64,000 bases of DNA from Manis javanica. Taxonomy: Eukaryota > Chordata > Mammalia > Pholidota > Manidae. A program made the translations under genes and the position numbers. Within the stretch, counting starts at the first letter, position 1; every line of letters begins with the position of its first letter. The stretch covers positions 157,492,401-157,556,400 of the forward strand of contig NC_133158.1 in assembly GCF_040802235.1 (NCBI RefSeq), given 5' to 3'. Shown here piece by piece: positions 12,441-24,440 of the stretch. A model generated the notes under the pieces. It ran no database searches, was not told where the DNA came from, and saw only the letters and a list, made by a program, of their open reading frames with translations.

Positions 12441-14655
12441 GTAAAGAAAACATTGTTACATCTAACTCAAAATTTCTATGGGATCAGAGCAAGACAAGAT
12501 GTCCCCTCTAATCAGTTCTTTTGAACCTTGTATGGAAGTCCTAACTAATGCAATAAGACAAGAGAAGGCAATAAAAGTAATACAGATAGGAAAGAATATA
12601 AAGCTGTCTCTTCACAGATGACATGATCATCTATAGAAAATCTGAAAGAATCAACAACTACTGCAATTATAGCAAGGTTCCAAAATACAAGATTAATATA
12701 CAAATATCCTGTATATCACCAATGAACAAGTGTAATTTGAAATTCAAAACACATCACTATTTATATTAGCAACCCCCAAGATGAAATATGTAGGTATAAA
12801 ATAACAAAGTATATATAAGATCTATGAGGAAAACTACAAAACTAATGAAAGAAATCAAATAATTAAATAAATAGACATTTAAAGTTCATGGGTAAGTAGA
12901 CTCAGTATTATCAAGGTGTCAATTCTCCCCAGCTTGTCTATAGAGTCAGTGCAATCCCAATTAAAATCCAGAAAGTTCTTTTGTGGACATAGACAAACTA
13001 ATCCTAAAGTTATGGAAAGAGAGAAGACCCACAGCAAACACCATACTGAAGGAGCAGAGCAAATTTGAAGGACTGACACTGCCTGATTTCAAGATCTATA
13101 ATTAAACTACAGTAATCAAGACAGTGTGGTGTTTATAAAAGAATAAAAAACTAGATGAATGAAGCAGAAAAGGGAACCTCAAAACAGACCCACACGAATA
13201 TGGCCAACTGTTCTTAAAAATGAAGCAAAGACAGCCTTTGCAACAAATGGTACTGGAATAGCTGGACATCCACATGCAAAAAAAAAAAAAAATGAATCTA
13301 TACACAGACCTTAAACCCTTCACAAAAATTACCTCAAAATGGATCATAGACCTAAATGTAAAATGCAAAATAGAAAACCTAATTTTAGAAGATAACATAG
13401 GAGAAAACCTATATGACCTTGGGTTTGGTGATGAATTTTTAGATAAGACATCAAAAGCATGATCCATGAATGAAATAGTTGATAAGATAGACTTCATTAA
13501 AGTAAAAACTTCTGCTCTGTGAAAGAAAGACAATGTCAAGAAAATGAGAAGACTAGCCACAGACTGGGAAAAAAATATCTGAAAAAGACATTTGATTCAG
13601 GAATATTGTACAAAATCTACAAAGAACTCTTAAAACTCAACCTAATCAAAAAATGGATGAAAGACCTAAGCAAACACCTTGCTGAAGAAAAGAGACAGAT
13701 GGCAGATAAGCATACAAAAAAATGTCCCACATTACATGTCATCAGGGAAATGCAAATCAAAACAACAATGTTATACCACCACACACTCTTAGAATGGCCA
13801 AAATCCAGAATACAGACAACACGAAATGCTGATGAGGATGTGGAATGACAGGAATTCTCATCCATTGCTGATAACACAAGATTGTGCAGCCACTTTGGAA
13901 GACACTTGGGCAGTTCCTTCCACAACTAAACGTTACTTACCATATGATTCTTAGGTCATGTTCCTTGGTATTTACCCAAAGAAGTTGAAAATATGTCCAT
14001 GCAAAAGCCTGCACAGAAGCTCATAGCAGCTTTGTTCATAATTACCCAAACTCAGAAGCAACCAAAATGTCCTTCAGTAGGTGAATGAATAAGTAAACTG
14101 ATATACACAGACAATGTAGTATTGCTCAATGCTAAATATAATTAATAAAAAGCATGAAAAGACATGGATGAAACTTAGATGCATATTACTAAGTGAAATA
14201 AGTCAGTCTGAAAATGCTACATACTGTAAATTCCAACTATATGACATTCTGGACAAAGCAAAACTATGGAAACAGTAAAATGATGAGTGGTTGCCAGGAT
14301 GATGATGGGTAGGGCTAGGAGGAGAGGAGGGATGAAACAGACAGGACATATGATTTTTGGGGCAGTGAAACTACTCGGTACGATACTATAATAGTGAATG
14401 TATGTCGTTTCAAATTTTCCCAAATCCATAGAATGTACAGCTCCAAGATTGAACCCTAATGTAAACTATGGACTTGGAATGATAATGATATCTCAGTGTA
14501 TGTTCATCAGTATTAACAGATGCTACTCTGATGGGGGATATAATGGGAAAAGTTACTCAGATATTGGAACAGTGAGTAAGTGGGAAATCTGTATTCCTTT
14601 TCAATATTGCTGTGTATCTAAAACTGCTCTAAAAAATGAAGTTTATTAAAAACAA
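12440..14655 (+). mobile_element. L1M fragment (ORF2 RT domain to 3' end)
   Basis: Old LINE-1. At 12610-12640 the sequence encodes the decayed RT catalytic block (cagatgacatgatc, the DDM codons). It continues through the C-terminal ORF2 regions, including the mgCCCAAAtgt-type 'aaccaaaatgtcc' stretch near 14060. It ends with an L1M 3'UTR (gctgtgtatctaaaactgc, then aaatgaagtttattaaaa). Longest open pieces are about 100 codons at 13274-13848, so it is inactive. Confidence 0.9.
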
Positions 14656-14814
14656 GTAAAATTCCTATAGAGGCCTGATAAGTGACATAAATGAGGAAAA
14701 ATTACCAGGGAATTTTCAAACTTGAAACCACAAGTGGCACCTCAAGGAGTTACCTGATATTTAGCATCAACAAATTTGAGTCATTGGAACACGTAAGATT
14801 TACACAGACAAATT

Positions 14815-14935
14815 GCCAGTCAGGGTACGCTTAGGTTATGCTGTGGTAACAAACAACCCCAAAGTCTTAGTAGCTTATAAGAAAAAAGGTTTTTTTTAAA
14901 TTATTTACCCTATATGTCCAATGCAAGATATCAGA
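14815..14935 (-). repeat. LTR-like fragment, family unassigned
   Basis: The stretch tgtggtaacaaacaacccca...agtcttagtagcttataa resembles the reverse complement of the 3' end of a mammalian LTR (ERVL or MaLR type). Too short to name. Confidence 0.35.
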
Positions 14936-15162
14936 ATACCTCTGGCTCATCACAGTCTCTTAAGAACTGTGTGTGCTGGTAAAGACTGTCTTGACTGAAT
15001 CTGTCATAAGGCATGGGAAGTGCACATGGCAACCCATGGACTGGTTCTCAAAGTTTCTGCCCCAAAGTGAAACACCTCGGTTTCAGTGACAATTGGATGT
15101 GAAACACTTCAGTTTCAAGGACAAAACTCAGCTGCAGTGACAATTCACTGGTCAGTGCATGC

Positions 15163-15195
15163 TGCATACATGTATATATATACATATATATATGA
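15163..15195. repeat. (TA)n-rich microsatellite
   Basis: Alternating TA/CATA tract. Confidence 0.7.
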
Positions 15196-15599
15196 CCAAC
15201 CTCAAGGGAGCAGAAAAATGCAATCTTACATCCTTGGGAGGAAAGAAAAGACTTTGTAAGTAACATTAATGACTACATTGCAGATGTTCTGGGCTTCTTG
15301 TTTTCTTTTCCTCCAAAATAGTCCGTAATCCACAATATAATGTGAAATTACTTGATACATAAATGTGAGAAATTAGTGACATTTTTAAACACATCTGGGT
15401 TGATGATGCTTGCTGGTTTCTAGTGTCATTTTGTTTTTCTCAATTAACATCTCAGTAGATTAAGATGAGTTTGACAACTGATTAAAGGCAGTTAAAGGCT
15501 CTAGGGACAAAGGAAATTGAAGATATATGGGGACCTTGCTTGACTAGACATAAGCAGGAGTATCAAAGGTAAGCTTTTACTTCAAAATTTGCCTGCCCT

Positions 15600-15786
15600 G
15601 CATGGATAAAATTTAAAAGATTGATAAAAACAATTATTGGCGAGAGTGTAAAGCAATTGCAGCTCTCATAAATTGTTTCAACCACTTTGGAAAGCCATTT
15701 GGAAGTATCTAAAAAGACTAGATTTATAATCACTCTATGATTAGCTCTTTAATGTTTTAGGTATGTACTCAAGAAAAGTAAGTGCA
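15600..15786 (+). mobile_element. L1M ORF2 C-terminal fragment, left half
   Basis: Contains ctttggaaagccatttggaag and the 'ttaggtatgtactcaagaaaagt' region typical of the L1 ORF2 C-terminus. The homology resumes at 22285, directly after the inserted L1, so it is one L1M split by copy 2. Confidence 0.75.
15771..15786 (+). repeat. 5' target site duplication of L1 copy 2
   Basis: AAGAAAAGTAAGTGCA; its partner at 22269-22284 differs at one base (T for G at position 8). Confidence 0.88.
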
Positions 15787-16966
15787 GGATCACGGGAAGA
15801 TGGCGGCGTGAGTAGTTCAGAGGAAATCTCCTCCCCAAAACATACATATTTATGAAAATACAATAAATACAACTATTCCTAAAAGAAAAACCAGTGGATG
15901 CAGTACAACAGCCAGGATACATCTACATCTGTGAGAACTCAACATTACACAAAGGGGGTAAGATACAAGCTGCGGCCAGATGGGACCTGAATGCTCCCCA
16001 ACCCCAAAACCCGGCAGAAAGAAAGGAGTCAGAATGGGGAGGGAGTGAAAGCCCAGGACTGCTAAACAACCAGCTCTAGAAATCCGCATCCAGAAAGCAG
16101 ACATAAGGTGCACGGGGTGCTGGATATTAGAGAAACGGCAAAGTAAAACCTGTGGGCAGGTCCCTGCAACTGGCGCCCCTGAGACACAAGAGAAGTCAAT
16201 GCTTTCTGCAAGTCTTAAAAAGACAGGGACCCCATAGCTGAAAGACGTTATCCCGGCACACATAGCCAGCAGCTAGGAATACCGGGAAAACTTAGGCGCC
16301 CTAAACCCCAGGGAGGCAGTGCAGCTCTGAGGCCCCTCACAGCACTAAGCAGCCTGCCAGTCATTCCTCCAACTGGCGCGGACCCTGACACACCGGCCCA
16401 GTAGCAGGAGAGTGGCAAGGCACGCTGGGGGCGGAGGTGCCGGAAGGGACCAGGAGCAGATCCATGCATCAGTGGCGCCACACAGGACCAGCAGAGGCTT
16501 GTGTGAGCCTGCAGCGGCGTGACCGAACAGCCCAGGTGTTGTTGAGCCCACACACCAGTGGCAATGAAGCCAGAGGAGCCTGGTAGAGGCCTGTGTGGGA
16601 GATCCCCATGCATCTGCAGTGGAGCCAGAGGGAGCAGGTGTGCACTCAGCAGCCGACTGGAATCCCAGCCCGATGCACAGCTGCCCGGGCCAGACCCAAA
16701 GGCCGCTGCTGCCACACAACTTCCCGGAAGGGGTGCTGCTAGCATGGACGAGCACACCTGGCGTACCTGCCACTTCCCGCAGGGCTCTGCGCTGCTCTGA
16801 TGGAGACCCCGCCCACAGTACCTTACGGGACTAACCCGGTGGCTGCTCCAGGAGTGCGGGTAACTGACACAGGCAGTGGAGAAGGGCAAGGCATCCAGCA
16901 TGCAGGAAAGGAATTTCTTCTCCCAGCTGACACTCCCGCAACCTGCCTACAGCCACTGCTATCACC
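15787..16966 (+). promoter_or_regulatory. L1 copy 2 5'UTR
   Basis: GC-rich 5'UTR whose tip (AAGATGGCGGC at about 15797) is the YY1-type site expected at an L1 5' end. Several long but spurious ORFs on both strands (for example 16248-16901 minus) reflect the GC content. Confidence 0.8.
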
Positions 16967-17851
16967 GTGAAAAGGCAAAAAAAATTTAGTCCAGTCCAAG
17001 ATAGTTCAAACAACACCTGAGAAAGGATCTGCAGAGGTAGACCTAACCAGTCTCCCCGAAAAAGAAAAAAAAAAGAATTCAAAATAAAAATCATTAACAT
17101 GCTGACAGAGCTGCAGAGAAATACACAAGAGCTAAGGGATGAAATCTGGAGGGAGAGTACAGACATTTGGAGGGAGATTACAGAAGTGAAACAAACTCTG
17201 GAAGGATTTATAAGCAGAATGGATAAGATGCAAGAGCCCATTGATGGAATAGAAACCAGAGAACAGAAACACATAGAAGCTGATGCAGACAGAGATAAAA
17301 GGATCTCCAGGAATGAAACAATATTAAAAGAACTGTGTGAATAATACAAAAGGATTAATATCTGCGTTATAGGGGTACCAGAGGAAGAAGAGAGAGAAAA
17401 AGGGACAGAAAGGGTGTTTGAAGAAATAATTGCTGAGAACTTCCCCAAACTGGGGGAGGAAATAGTTGCTCAGACTACGGAGGCACACAGAACTCCCGAG
17501 AGATGGGAACCAAAGAGTATAACACCAAGACACATAATAATTAAAATGGCAAAGATCAAGGACAAGGACAGGGTATGCAAGGCAGCCAGAGAGAGAAAAA
17601 AGGTCACCTACAAAGGAAAGCCCATCAGGCTAACATCAGACTTCTCAACAGAAACCTTACAGGCCAGAAGAGAATGGCATGATATATTTAATGCAATGAA
17701 ACAGAAGGGCCTTGACCCAAGGATACTGTATCCAGCACGATTATCATTTAAATATGAAGGAGGGACTAAACAATTCCCAGACAAGCAAAAGTTGAGGGAA
17801 TTTGCCTCCCACAAACCACCTCTACAGGATATCTTAGAGGGACTATTCTAG
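16967..17851 (+). pseudogene. L1 copy 2 ORF1, broken
   Basis: RNA-binding ORF1p homologue of the copy-3 protein. The start codon is changed from ATG to GTG (16967) and an expanded A-run near 17060 shifts the frame. A TAA at about 17342 sits where copy 3 has a Gln codon in the DQYKRKN stretch. The coiled coil (17099-17340) has a single copy of the segment that is repeated three times in copy 3. The C-terminal domain (17414-17851) is open and well conserved, with RHIIIKMAKIKDKDR and the ARREW motif. Confidence 0.92.
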
Positions 17852-18041
17852 ATGGGAGCACTCCTAAAAAGAGCATAGAACAAAATACCCAACATATGAA
17901 GAATGGAGGAGGAGGAAAAAGAAGGGAAAGAAATAATAATCAGACTGTGTTTATAACAGCTCAATAAGCGAGTGAGGTCAGACAGTAAGGTAGCAAACAA
18001 GCTAAACTTGAACCTTTGGTAACCACGAATCTAAAACCTCA

Positions 18042-21000
18042 ATGGCAATAAGTACAAATCGTTCAATAATCACCCTAAATGTAAATGGACTGAATGCACC
18101 AATCAAAAGACACAGAGTAATAGAATGGATAAAAAAACAAGACCCATCTATATGCTGCTTACAAGAGACTCACCTCAAACTCAAGGACATGCACAGATTA
18201 AAAGTCAAGGGATGGAGAAGGAAATTTCATGCAAACAACAGAGAGAAAAAAGCAGGTGATGCAATACTAGTATCAGACAAAATAGACTTCAAAATAAAGA
18301 AAGTAACAAGAGATAAAGAAGGACATTACATAATGATAAAGGGATCAGTCCAACAAGAGGATATAACCATCATAAACATATATGCATCCAATACAGAAGC
18401 ACCAATATATGTGAAACAAATACTAACAGAATTAAAGGAGGAAATAGAATACAATGCATTCATTTTGGGAGACTTTAACACACCACTCACTCCTAAGGAC
18501 AGATCCACCAGACAGAAAATAAGTAAGGACACAGAGGCACTGAACAACATACTAGAACAGATGGACCTAACAGACATCTACAGAACTCTACACCCAAAAG
18601 CAACAGGATACACATTCTTCTCAAGAGCACATGGAACATTATCCAGAATGGACCACATACTAGGCCACAAAAAGAACCTCAGTAAATTTCAAAAGATTGA
18701 AATCCTACCAACCAACTTTTCAGACCACAAAGGTATAAAACTAGAAATAAATTGTACAAAGAAAGCAAAAAGGTTCACAAACACATGGAGGCTAAACAAC
18801 ATGCTCCTAAATAATCAATGGATCAATGACCAAATTAAAATGGAGATCCAGCAATATATGGAAACAAATGACAACAACAACACAAAGCCCCAATTTCTCT
18901 GGGCTGCAGCAAAAGCAGTCTTAAAAGAAAGTATATAGCAATCCAGGCAATTTTAAAGAAGGAAGAACAATCCCAAATGAATAGCCTAATGTCACAATTA
19001 TCGAAATTGGAGAAAGAAGAACAAATGAGACCTAAGGTCAGCAGACAGAGGGACATAATAAAGATCAGAGAAGAAATAAATAAAATTGAGAAGAATAAAA
19101 CAATAGAAAAAAACAATGAAACCAAGAGCTGGTTCTTTGAGAAAATAAACAAAATAGATAAGCCTCCAGCCAGACTTATTAAGAGAAAAAGAGTCAACAC
19201 ACGCCAACAGAATCAGAAATGAGAAGGGAAACATCACGACAGACCCAACAGAAATACAAAGAATTATTAGAGACTACTATGAAAAACTATATGCTAACAA
19301 GCTGGAAAACCTAGGAGAAATGGACAACTTCCTAGAAAAATACAACCTTCCAAGACTGACCATGGAAGAAACACAAAATCTAAACAAATCAATTACCAAA
19401 AAAGTAATTGAATTGTAATAAAAAAAACTACCCAAGAACAAAATCCCCTGGCCAGATGGATTTATATCGGAATATTATCAGACATACAGAGAAGACATAA
19501 TACCCATTCTTCTTAAAGTTTTCCAAAAAATAGAAGATGAGGGAATACTCCCAAACCCATTCTATGAAGTCAACATCACCCTAATACCAAAACCAGGCAA
19601 AGACCTCACCAAAAAAGAAAACTACAGACCAATATCCCTGATGAACGTAGATGCAAAAATACTCAACAAAATATTAGCAAACCGAATTCAAAAATACATC
19701 AAAAGAATCGTGCACCATGACCAAGTGGGATTCATCCCAGGGATGCAAGGATGGAACAACATTCGAAAATCCATCAACATCTTCCACTACATCAGCAAAA
19801 AGAAGGACAAAAACCACATGATCATCTCCATAGATGCTGAAAAAGCATTCGACAAAATTCAACATACATTCATGATAAAAACTCTCAACAAATTGGGCAT
19901 AGAGGGGAAGTACCTCAACATAATAAAGGCCATATATGAAAAACCCACGGCTAACATCATACTGAACAGCGAGAGGCTGAAAGCTTTTCCTCTGAGATAG
20001 GGAACAAGACAGGGATGCCCACTCTCCCCACTCTTATTCAACATAGTACTGGAGGTCCTAGCCACGGCAATCAGACAAAACAAAGAAATACAAGGAATCC
20101 AGATTGATAAAGAAGAAGTCAAACTGTCACTATTTGCAGATGACAAGATATTGTACATAAAAATCCCTAAAGACTCCACTCCAAAACTACTAGAACTAAT
20201 ACCGGAATTCAGCAAAGTTGCAGGATACAAAATTAGCACACAGAAATCTGTAGCTTTCCTATACACGAACAATGAACTAATAGAAAGAGAAATCAGGAAA
20301 ACAATTCCATTCACAATTGCATCAAAAAGAATAAAATACCTAGGAATAAACCTAACCAAGATAGTGAAAGACCTATACCCTGAAAACCACAAGTCACTGT
20401 TAAGAGAAATTAAAGAGGTCACTACCAAATGGAAACTCATCCCATGCTCCTGGCTGGGAAGAGTTAATATCGTCAAAATGGCCATCTTGCCCAAAGCAAT
20501 ATACAGATTCGATGCAATCCCTATCAAATTACCAACAGCATTCTTCAATGAACTGGAACAAATAGTTCAAAAATTCATAAGGAACCGCCAAAGATCCCGA
20601 ATATCCAAAGCAATCCTGAGAAGGAAGAATAAAGGCGGGGGGGGGGGGAGGGGAGGGGCGGGGTTCTCACTCCCTAACTTCAAGCTCTACTACAAAGCCA
20701 CAGTAATCAAGACAGTTTGGTACTGACACTAGAACAGAGCCACAGACCAGTGGAACAGAATAGGGCTACAGACATTAACCCAAACATATATTGCCAATTA
20801 ATATACAATAATGGATCCATGGACATATAATGGGGAAAGGACAGTCTCTTCAACAGATAGTGCTGGCAAAACTGGACAGCTACATGTAAGAGAATGAAAC
20901 TGGATCACTGTCTAACCCCATACACAAAAGTAAACTCCAAATGGATCAATCACCTGAATGTAAGTCATGAAACCATAAAACTCTTAGAAGAAAACATAGA

Positions 21001-21888
21001 CAGAAATCTCATGGACATAAACGTGAATGACTTCTTCATGAACATATCTCCCCGGGCAAGGGAATCCAAGACAAAAATGAACAAGTGGGACTACATCTAG
21101 CTAAAAAGCTTCTGTACAGCAAAGGACACCATCTGTAGAACAAAAAGATATCCTACAGTATGGGAGAATATATTCATAAATGACAGATCCAATAAAGGAT
21201 TGACATCCAAAATATATAAAGAGCCCACATGCCTCAACAAACAAAAGGCAAATAATCCAATTAAAAAATGGGCTGAGGAGCTGAATAGACAGTTCTCTAA
21301 AGAAGAAATCCAGATGGCCAACAGACACATGAAAAGATGCTCCACATCTCTAAACATCAGAGAAATGCAAATTAAAACCACAATGAGATATCACCTCACA
21401 CCAGTAAGGATCGCCATCATCAAAAAGACAAACAACAACAAATGTTGTCGAGGTTGTGGAGAAAGGGGAACAGTCCTGCACTCCTACACTGCTGGTGGGA
21501 ATGTAAATTAATTCAACCATTTTGGAAAGCAGTATGGAGGTTCCTCAGAATGCTCAAAATAGAAATACCATTTGACCCAGGAATTCCACTTCTAGGAATT
21601 TACCCTAAGAATGCAGCACTCCAGTTTGAAAAAGACAGATGCACCCCTATCCTTAATGCTGCACTTTTCACAATAGCCAAGATATGGAAGCAACCTAAAT
21701 GCCCATCAGTAGATGAATGGATAAAGAAGATGTGGTCATATATACAATGGAACATTACTCAGCCATAAGACAAAAACAGATCCTACCATTTGCAAAAACA
21801 TGGATGGAGCTAGAGGATATTATGCTCAGTGAAATAAGCCAGGTGGAGAAAGACAAGTACCAAATGATTTCACTCATATGTGGAGTAT
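18042..21888 (+). pseudogene. L1 copy 2 ORF2, broken
   Basis: Endonuclease/reverse transcriptase homologue. The first 298 codons (18042-18938) are open and keep the endonuclease words QETHL, GDFNTPL and SDHKG. The frame then closes at the TAG at 18936, with more breaks near 19220, 19420, 20000 (TAG) and 20725 and after 21100. The RT block reads FADDKI at about 20135, so the catalytic FADD is kept but the following Met is Lys. The Cys-rich C-terminus reads at 21442-21768. A G-rich expansion at 20634-20662 disrupts the thumb region. Confidence 0.93.
20634..20662 (+). repeat. G-rich expansion inside L1 copy 2 ORF2
   Basis: A run of thirteen G followed by GAGGGGAGGGGCGGGG, where copy 3 has only a short G6 tract (about 33056). 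It could form a G-quadruplex. Confidence 0.8.
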
Positions 21889-22268
21889 AAGAACAAAGGA
21901 AAACTGAAGGAACAAAACAGCAGCAGAATCACAGAACCGAAGAATGGACTAATAGTTACCAAAGGGAAACGGACTGGGGACGATGGGTGGGAAGGGAGGG
22001 ATAAGGGCAGGGAAAAAGAAAGAGGGCATTACGTTAGCATGTATAGTGTGTGGGTGGCATGGGGAGGGCTGTGCAATACAGAGAAGACAAGTAGTGATTT
22101 TACAGCATCTTACTATGCAGATGGACAGTGACTGTGAAGGGGTATGTGGGGGGGACTTGGTGAAGGGGGGAACCTAGTAAACATAATGTTCTTTCTGTAA
22201 TTGTAGATTAATGATACCAAAATAAAAAAGAAAGTATTCATTTATAAATGCCGAAAGCAAAAATAAGA

Positions 22269-22284
22269 AAGAAAATTAAGTGCA
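22269..22284 (+). repeat. 3' target site duplication of L1 copy 2
   Basis: AAGAAAATTAAGTGCA, matching 15771-15786 at 15 of 16 positions. Confidence 0.88.
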
Positions 22285-22484
22285 ATTATTTACCAAAGGT
22301 CAGGTAAAACAATGTTTCTCACAGCTATATTGCCAGCCCCAAATGCAGAGATCCCAAAATGTCCATCAGTAGGAGAATAGATAAATTGTATTATATTCAC
22401 ACAGTGGAATACCATACAGTGATAAAAGGAGAAACTGCTGATGTACAATATAACACAGATGGTGGCTAAATCTTAGAATTTATC
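22285..22484 (+). mobile_element. L1M fragment, right half
   Basis: Contains cccaaaatgtccatcagtag and cacagtggaataccatacag, the L1 ORF2 C-terminal signature, continuing the fragment at 15600-15786 across the copy-2 insertion. Confidence 0.8.
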
Positions 22485-23214
22485 TGTATTGGGGTTCTCC
22501 AGAGAAACAGAGCCAACAAACAGAACCAATATATAGAGTTGACCCTTTAACAACATGGGTTTGAACTGTGTGGGTCCACTTATATGTGGATTTTTTTCAG
22601 TAAGCATATTGGAAAATATTTTGCAGACTTTTGACTGTTTGAGAAAACATTTTCTTTTCTCTAACTTACTTTATTGTATGAATAAAGTGTGTATTGCATT
22701 TAACATATAAAATACATTGTAATTGGCTGTGTAATCAGTAAGGCTTCTGATCAACAGTAGACTATTAGTAGTTAGGTTTTTTGGGAGTCAAAAGTTAAGC
22801 ACAGATTTCCACTGCACAGAGAGTTGGCATCCCTAACCTCCACGTTGTTCAATGGTCAAGTGTATACAGAATTGGCTCATATATGGTTATGGAGACAGGA
22901 GTCTCACCATCTGCAGTTGACAAACTGGATACGCAGTAGAGCTGATGGTATAGTTCCAGTCCAAGTCTGAAGGTAGGAAAAGACTGATGTTCCAGTGTAT
23001 TCAGGCAGAGAGAGAGCAAATTCTACTTTGTCTTTTTTTTTTCTCTACAGGCTTCCAGCTGATTAGATCAGGACTAACCACATTGTGGAGAGCAATTTGC
23101 TTTACTCAGCTGACCAATTCATCTGTTAACCTCATCCAGAAACACCAGAATGTTTAACCAAATATCTGAGCACTCATAACCTAGTCAAGCTGACACATAA
23201 AATTGACCATCGCA
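22485..23214 (-). mobile_element. MLT2-like (ERVL) LTR, split by a DNA transposon
   Basis: The left edge reads tgtattggggttctccagag, the reverse complement of the end of an MLT2-type LTR. The right edge reads agctgacacataaaattgacc, matching its start. The middle is interrupted by the element at 22536-22862. Family name from memory of the consensus; orientation is secure. Confidence 0.7.
22536..22862 (+). mobile_element. Tigger2/MER28-like non-autonomous DNA transposon
   Basis: Terminal inverted repeats begin GAGTTGACCCTTTAACAAC and end GTTGTTCAATGGTCAAGTG, flanked by TA on both sides (22534-22535 and 22863-22864), as for pogo/Tigger insertions. The interior includes tttgaactgtgtgggtccac and tcaacagtagactattagtag, known from this family. 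At about 330 bp it has no transposase ORF. Confidence 0.85.
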
Positions 23215-24440
23215 AGTCCACTCCTCACCAATTTGGCACCCATGTACATCTCCTTAAGCCATACTTAATCTATAAATAAAGACAATAACAAGATCATAAT
23301 TCCATCTAACATGATACAACTATACTGCCTACAATCAAAAACACACTACAGCTTCCCTAGAAGAGGTAAGTCCTTGAGTGACATTAACTCTTCTCCTGAT
23401 ATCCTGTAAGTTAAATACTGTGATATAGAAGTATCAATACTTAAATACCATGATAATAATTCAGTATGTTATATATTACATGACAAAGAAATAGGGGAGG
23501 AAAACAAAGATATTTGCTACACACATAACATACAACAAAATTAAGAGTGAATACTCTTAACAATTACAATTCTTGTGTCTGTAACAAGTCTCATGGTCAC
23601 AGCTGGCATGTGTAATGAACTTCTACCATCCATTCTGTATTACCTTTGCCTTCAGCAAGCATCTCAGTTGGTTGGGGTTCTTTGTCTGGTGGAATTACCC
23701 AAACTTTCATTCCTAAAGGATATGGGATATTACTAGCCCTGTGTGGGTTGTGGTATTATCATTTTTCATTGACATTAACACAGGATATGGTAATGCTAAG
23801 AGAGGCCCTGAGGATCTCCTGTATTCCAGACATACTCTCCCTTACCTCCTGTGTTAAGCAGCAGTTCAGTTTTCCCTTTACAGTCAGGATCAATTGCCTC
23901 AGTTGGCACAGCTCCCTTCTTTGGTTGTTGATTCAAAGGCATGAGGAGTCCAAAGGGCTAGGGTGGCAGTTTGAACTTTCAGTTCAGTGGAATCATTGTT
24001 TTGTTTCCTGGTCTAAGTACTTACTCTGGTACTAAGACTTCCAGGCCAGCAGGGCATAAAGTTACAGGAACAGGAAGCAGAAATTTTGCAAATGGGTCAG
24101 TACGAGTAATAATGAGGGTTGCCACTCTCATTTCCACTCATTGATCTGTGGACTTAGCAAATCCTGGTTATGGGAAAAAGAGCCATATATTGGATGCTGA
24201 TTCAGAGTAGATACAGAATCCTGGAGAACCTTGCCCCAGCTTTGCAAGGTATATTGCTACCTAGTTGGTACTGTAACAAAGTCTGCAAAAGGCCATGCCA
24301 ATACCCTATCAAGCCAGGTGAAAGGTGAGGAATCTGGTAGCACCAATGAATTTCCTATGAGCACAGGTCCTTTGCCACACTTCTTTTGCTGTGATGTATG
24401 TTCCTTGATCAGAAGCAATGCTGTGTGAATATGTATATAT
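23215..24440 (-). mobile_element. ERVL-like internal sequence (pol fragment)
   Basis: Directly follows the MLT2-like LTR in the same orientation. On the minus strand, near 24370-24428, one frame reads an integrase-core-like SDQGTYITAKEV, as in ERVL elements. The remainder is decayed with many stops. This is an old endogenous retrovirus fragment with no coding capacity. Confidence 0.55.

Larger units (their letters stand above)
15787..22268 (+). mobile_element. L1 copy 2, full-length, inactive
   Basis: Complete LINE-1 flanked by a 16-bp duplication with one mismatch. It has a 5'UTR of about 1.18 kb starting with an AAGATGGCGGCGTG tip, ORF1, ORF2, a G-rich 3'UTR and an A-rich tail. The 5'UTR is homologous to those of copies 1 and 4 but lacks the tandem monomer array of copy 3. 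Both ORFs are broken. About 25 bp of non-L1 sequence separates two A-rich tracts at the 3' end (see findings). Confidence 0.95.

Noticed and set aside
13274-13848. Possible host ORFs of about 60-110 codons
   Set aside because: They are pieces of decayed L1M ORF2 C-terminus.
16248-16901. A 217-codon minus-strand open frame
   Set aside because: It lies in the GC-rich 5'UTR of L1 copy 2, with no homology and no codon signal.
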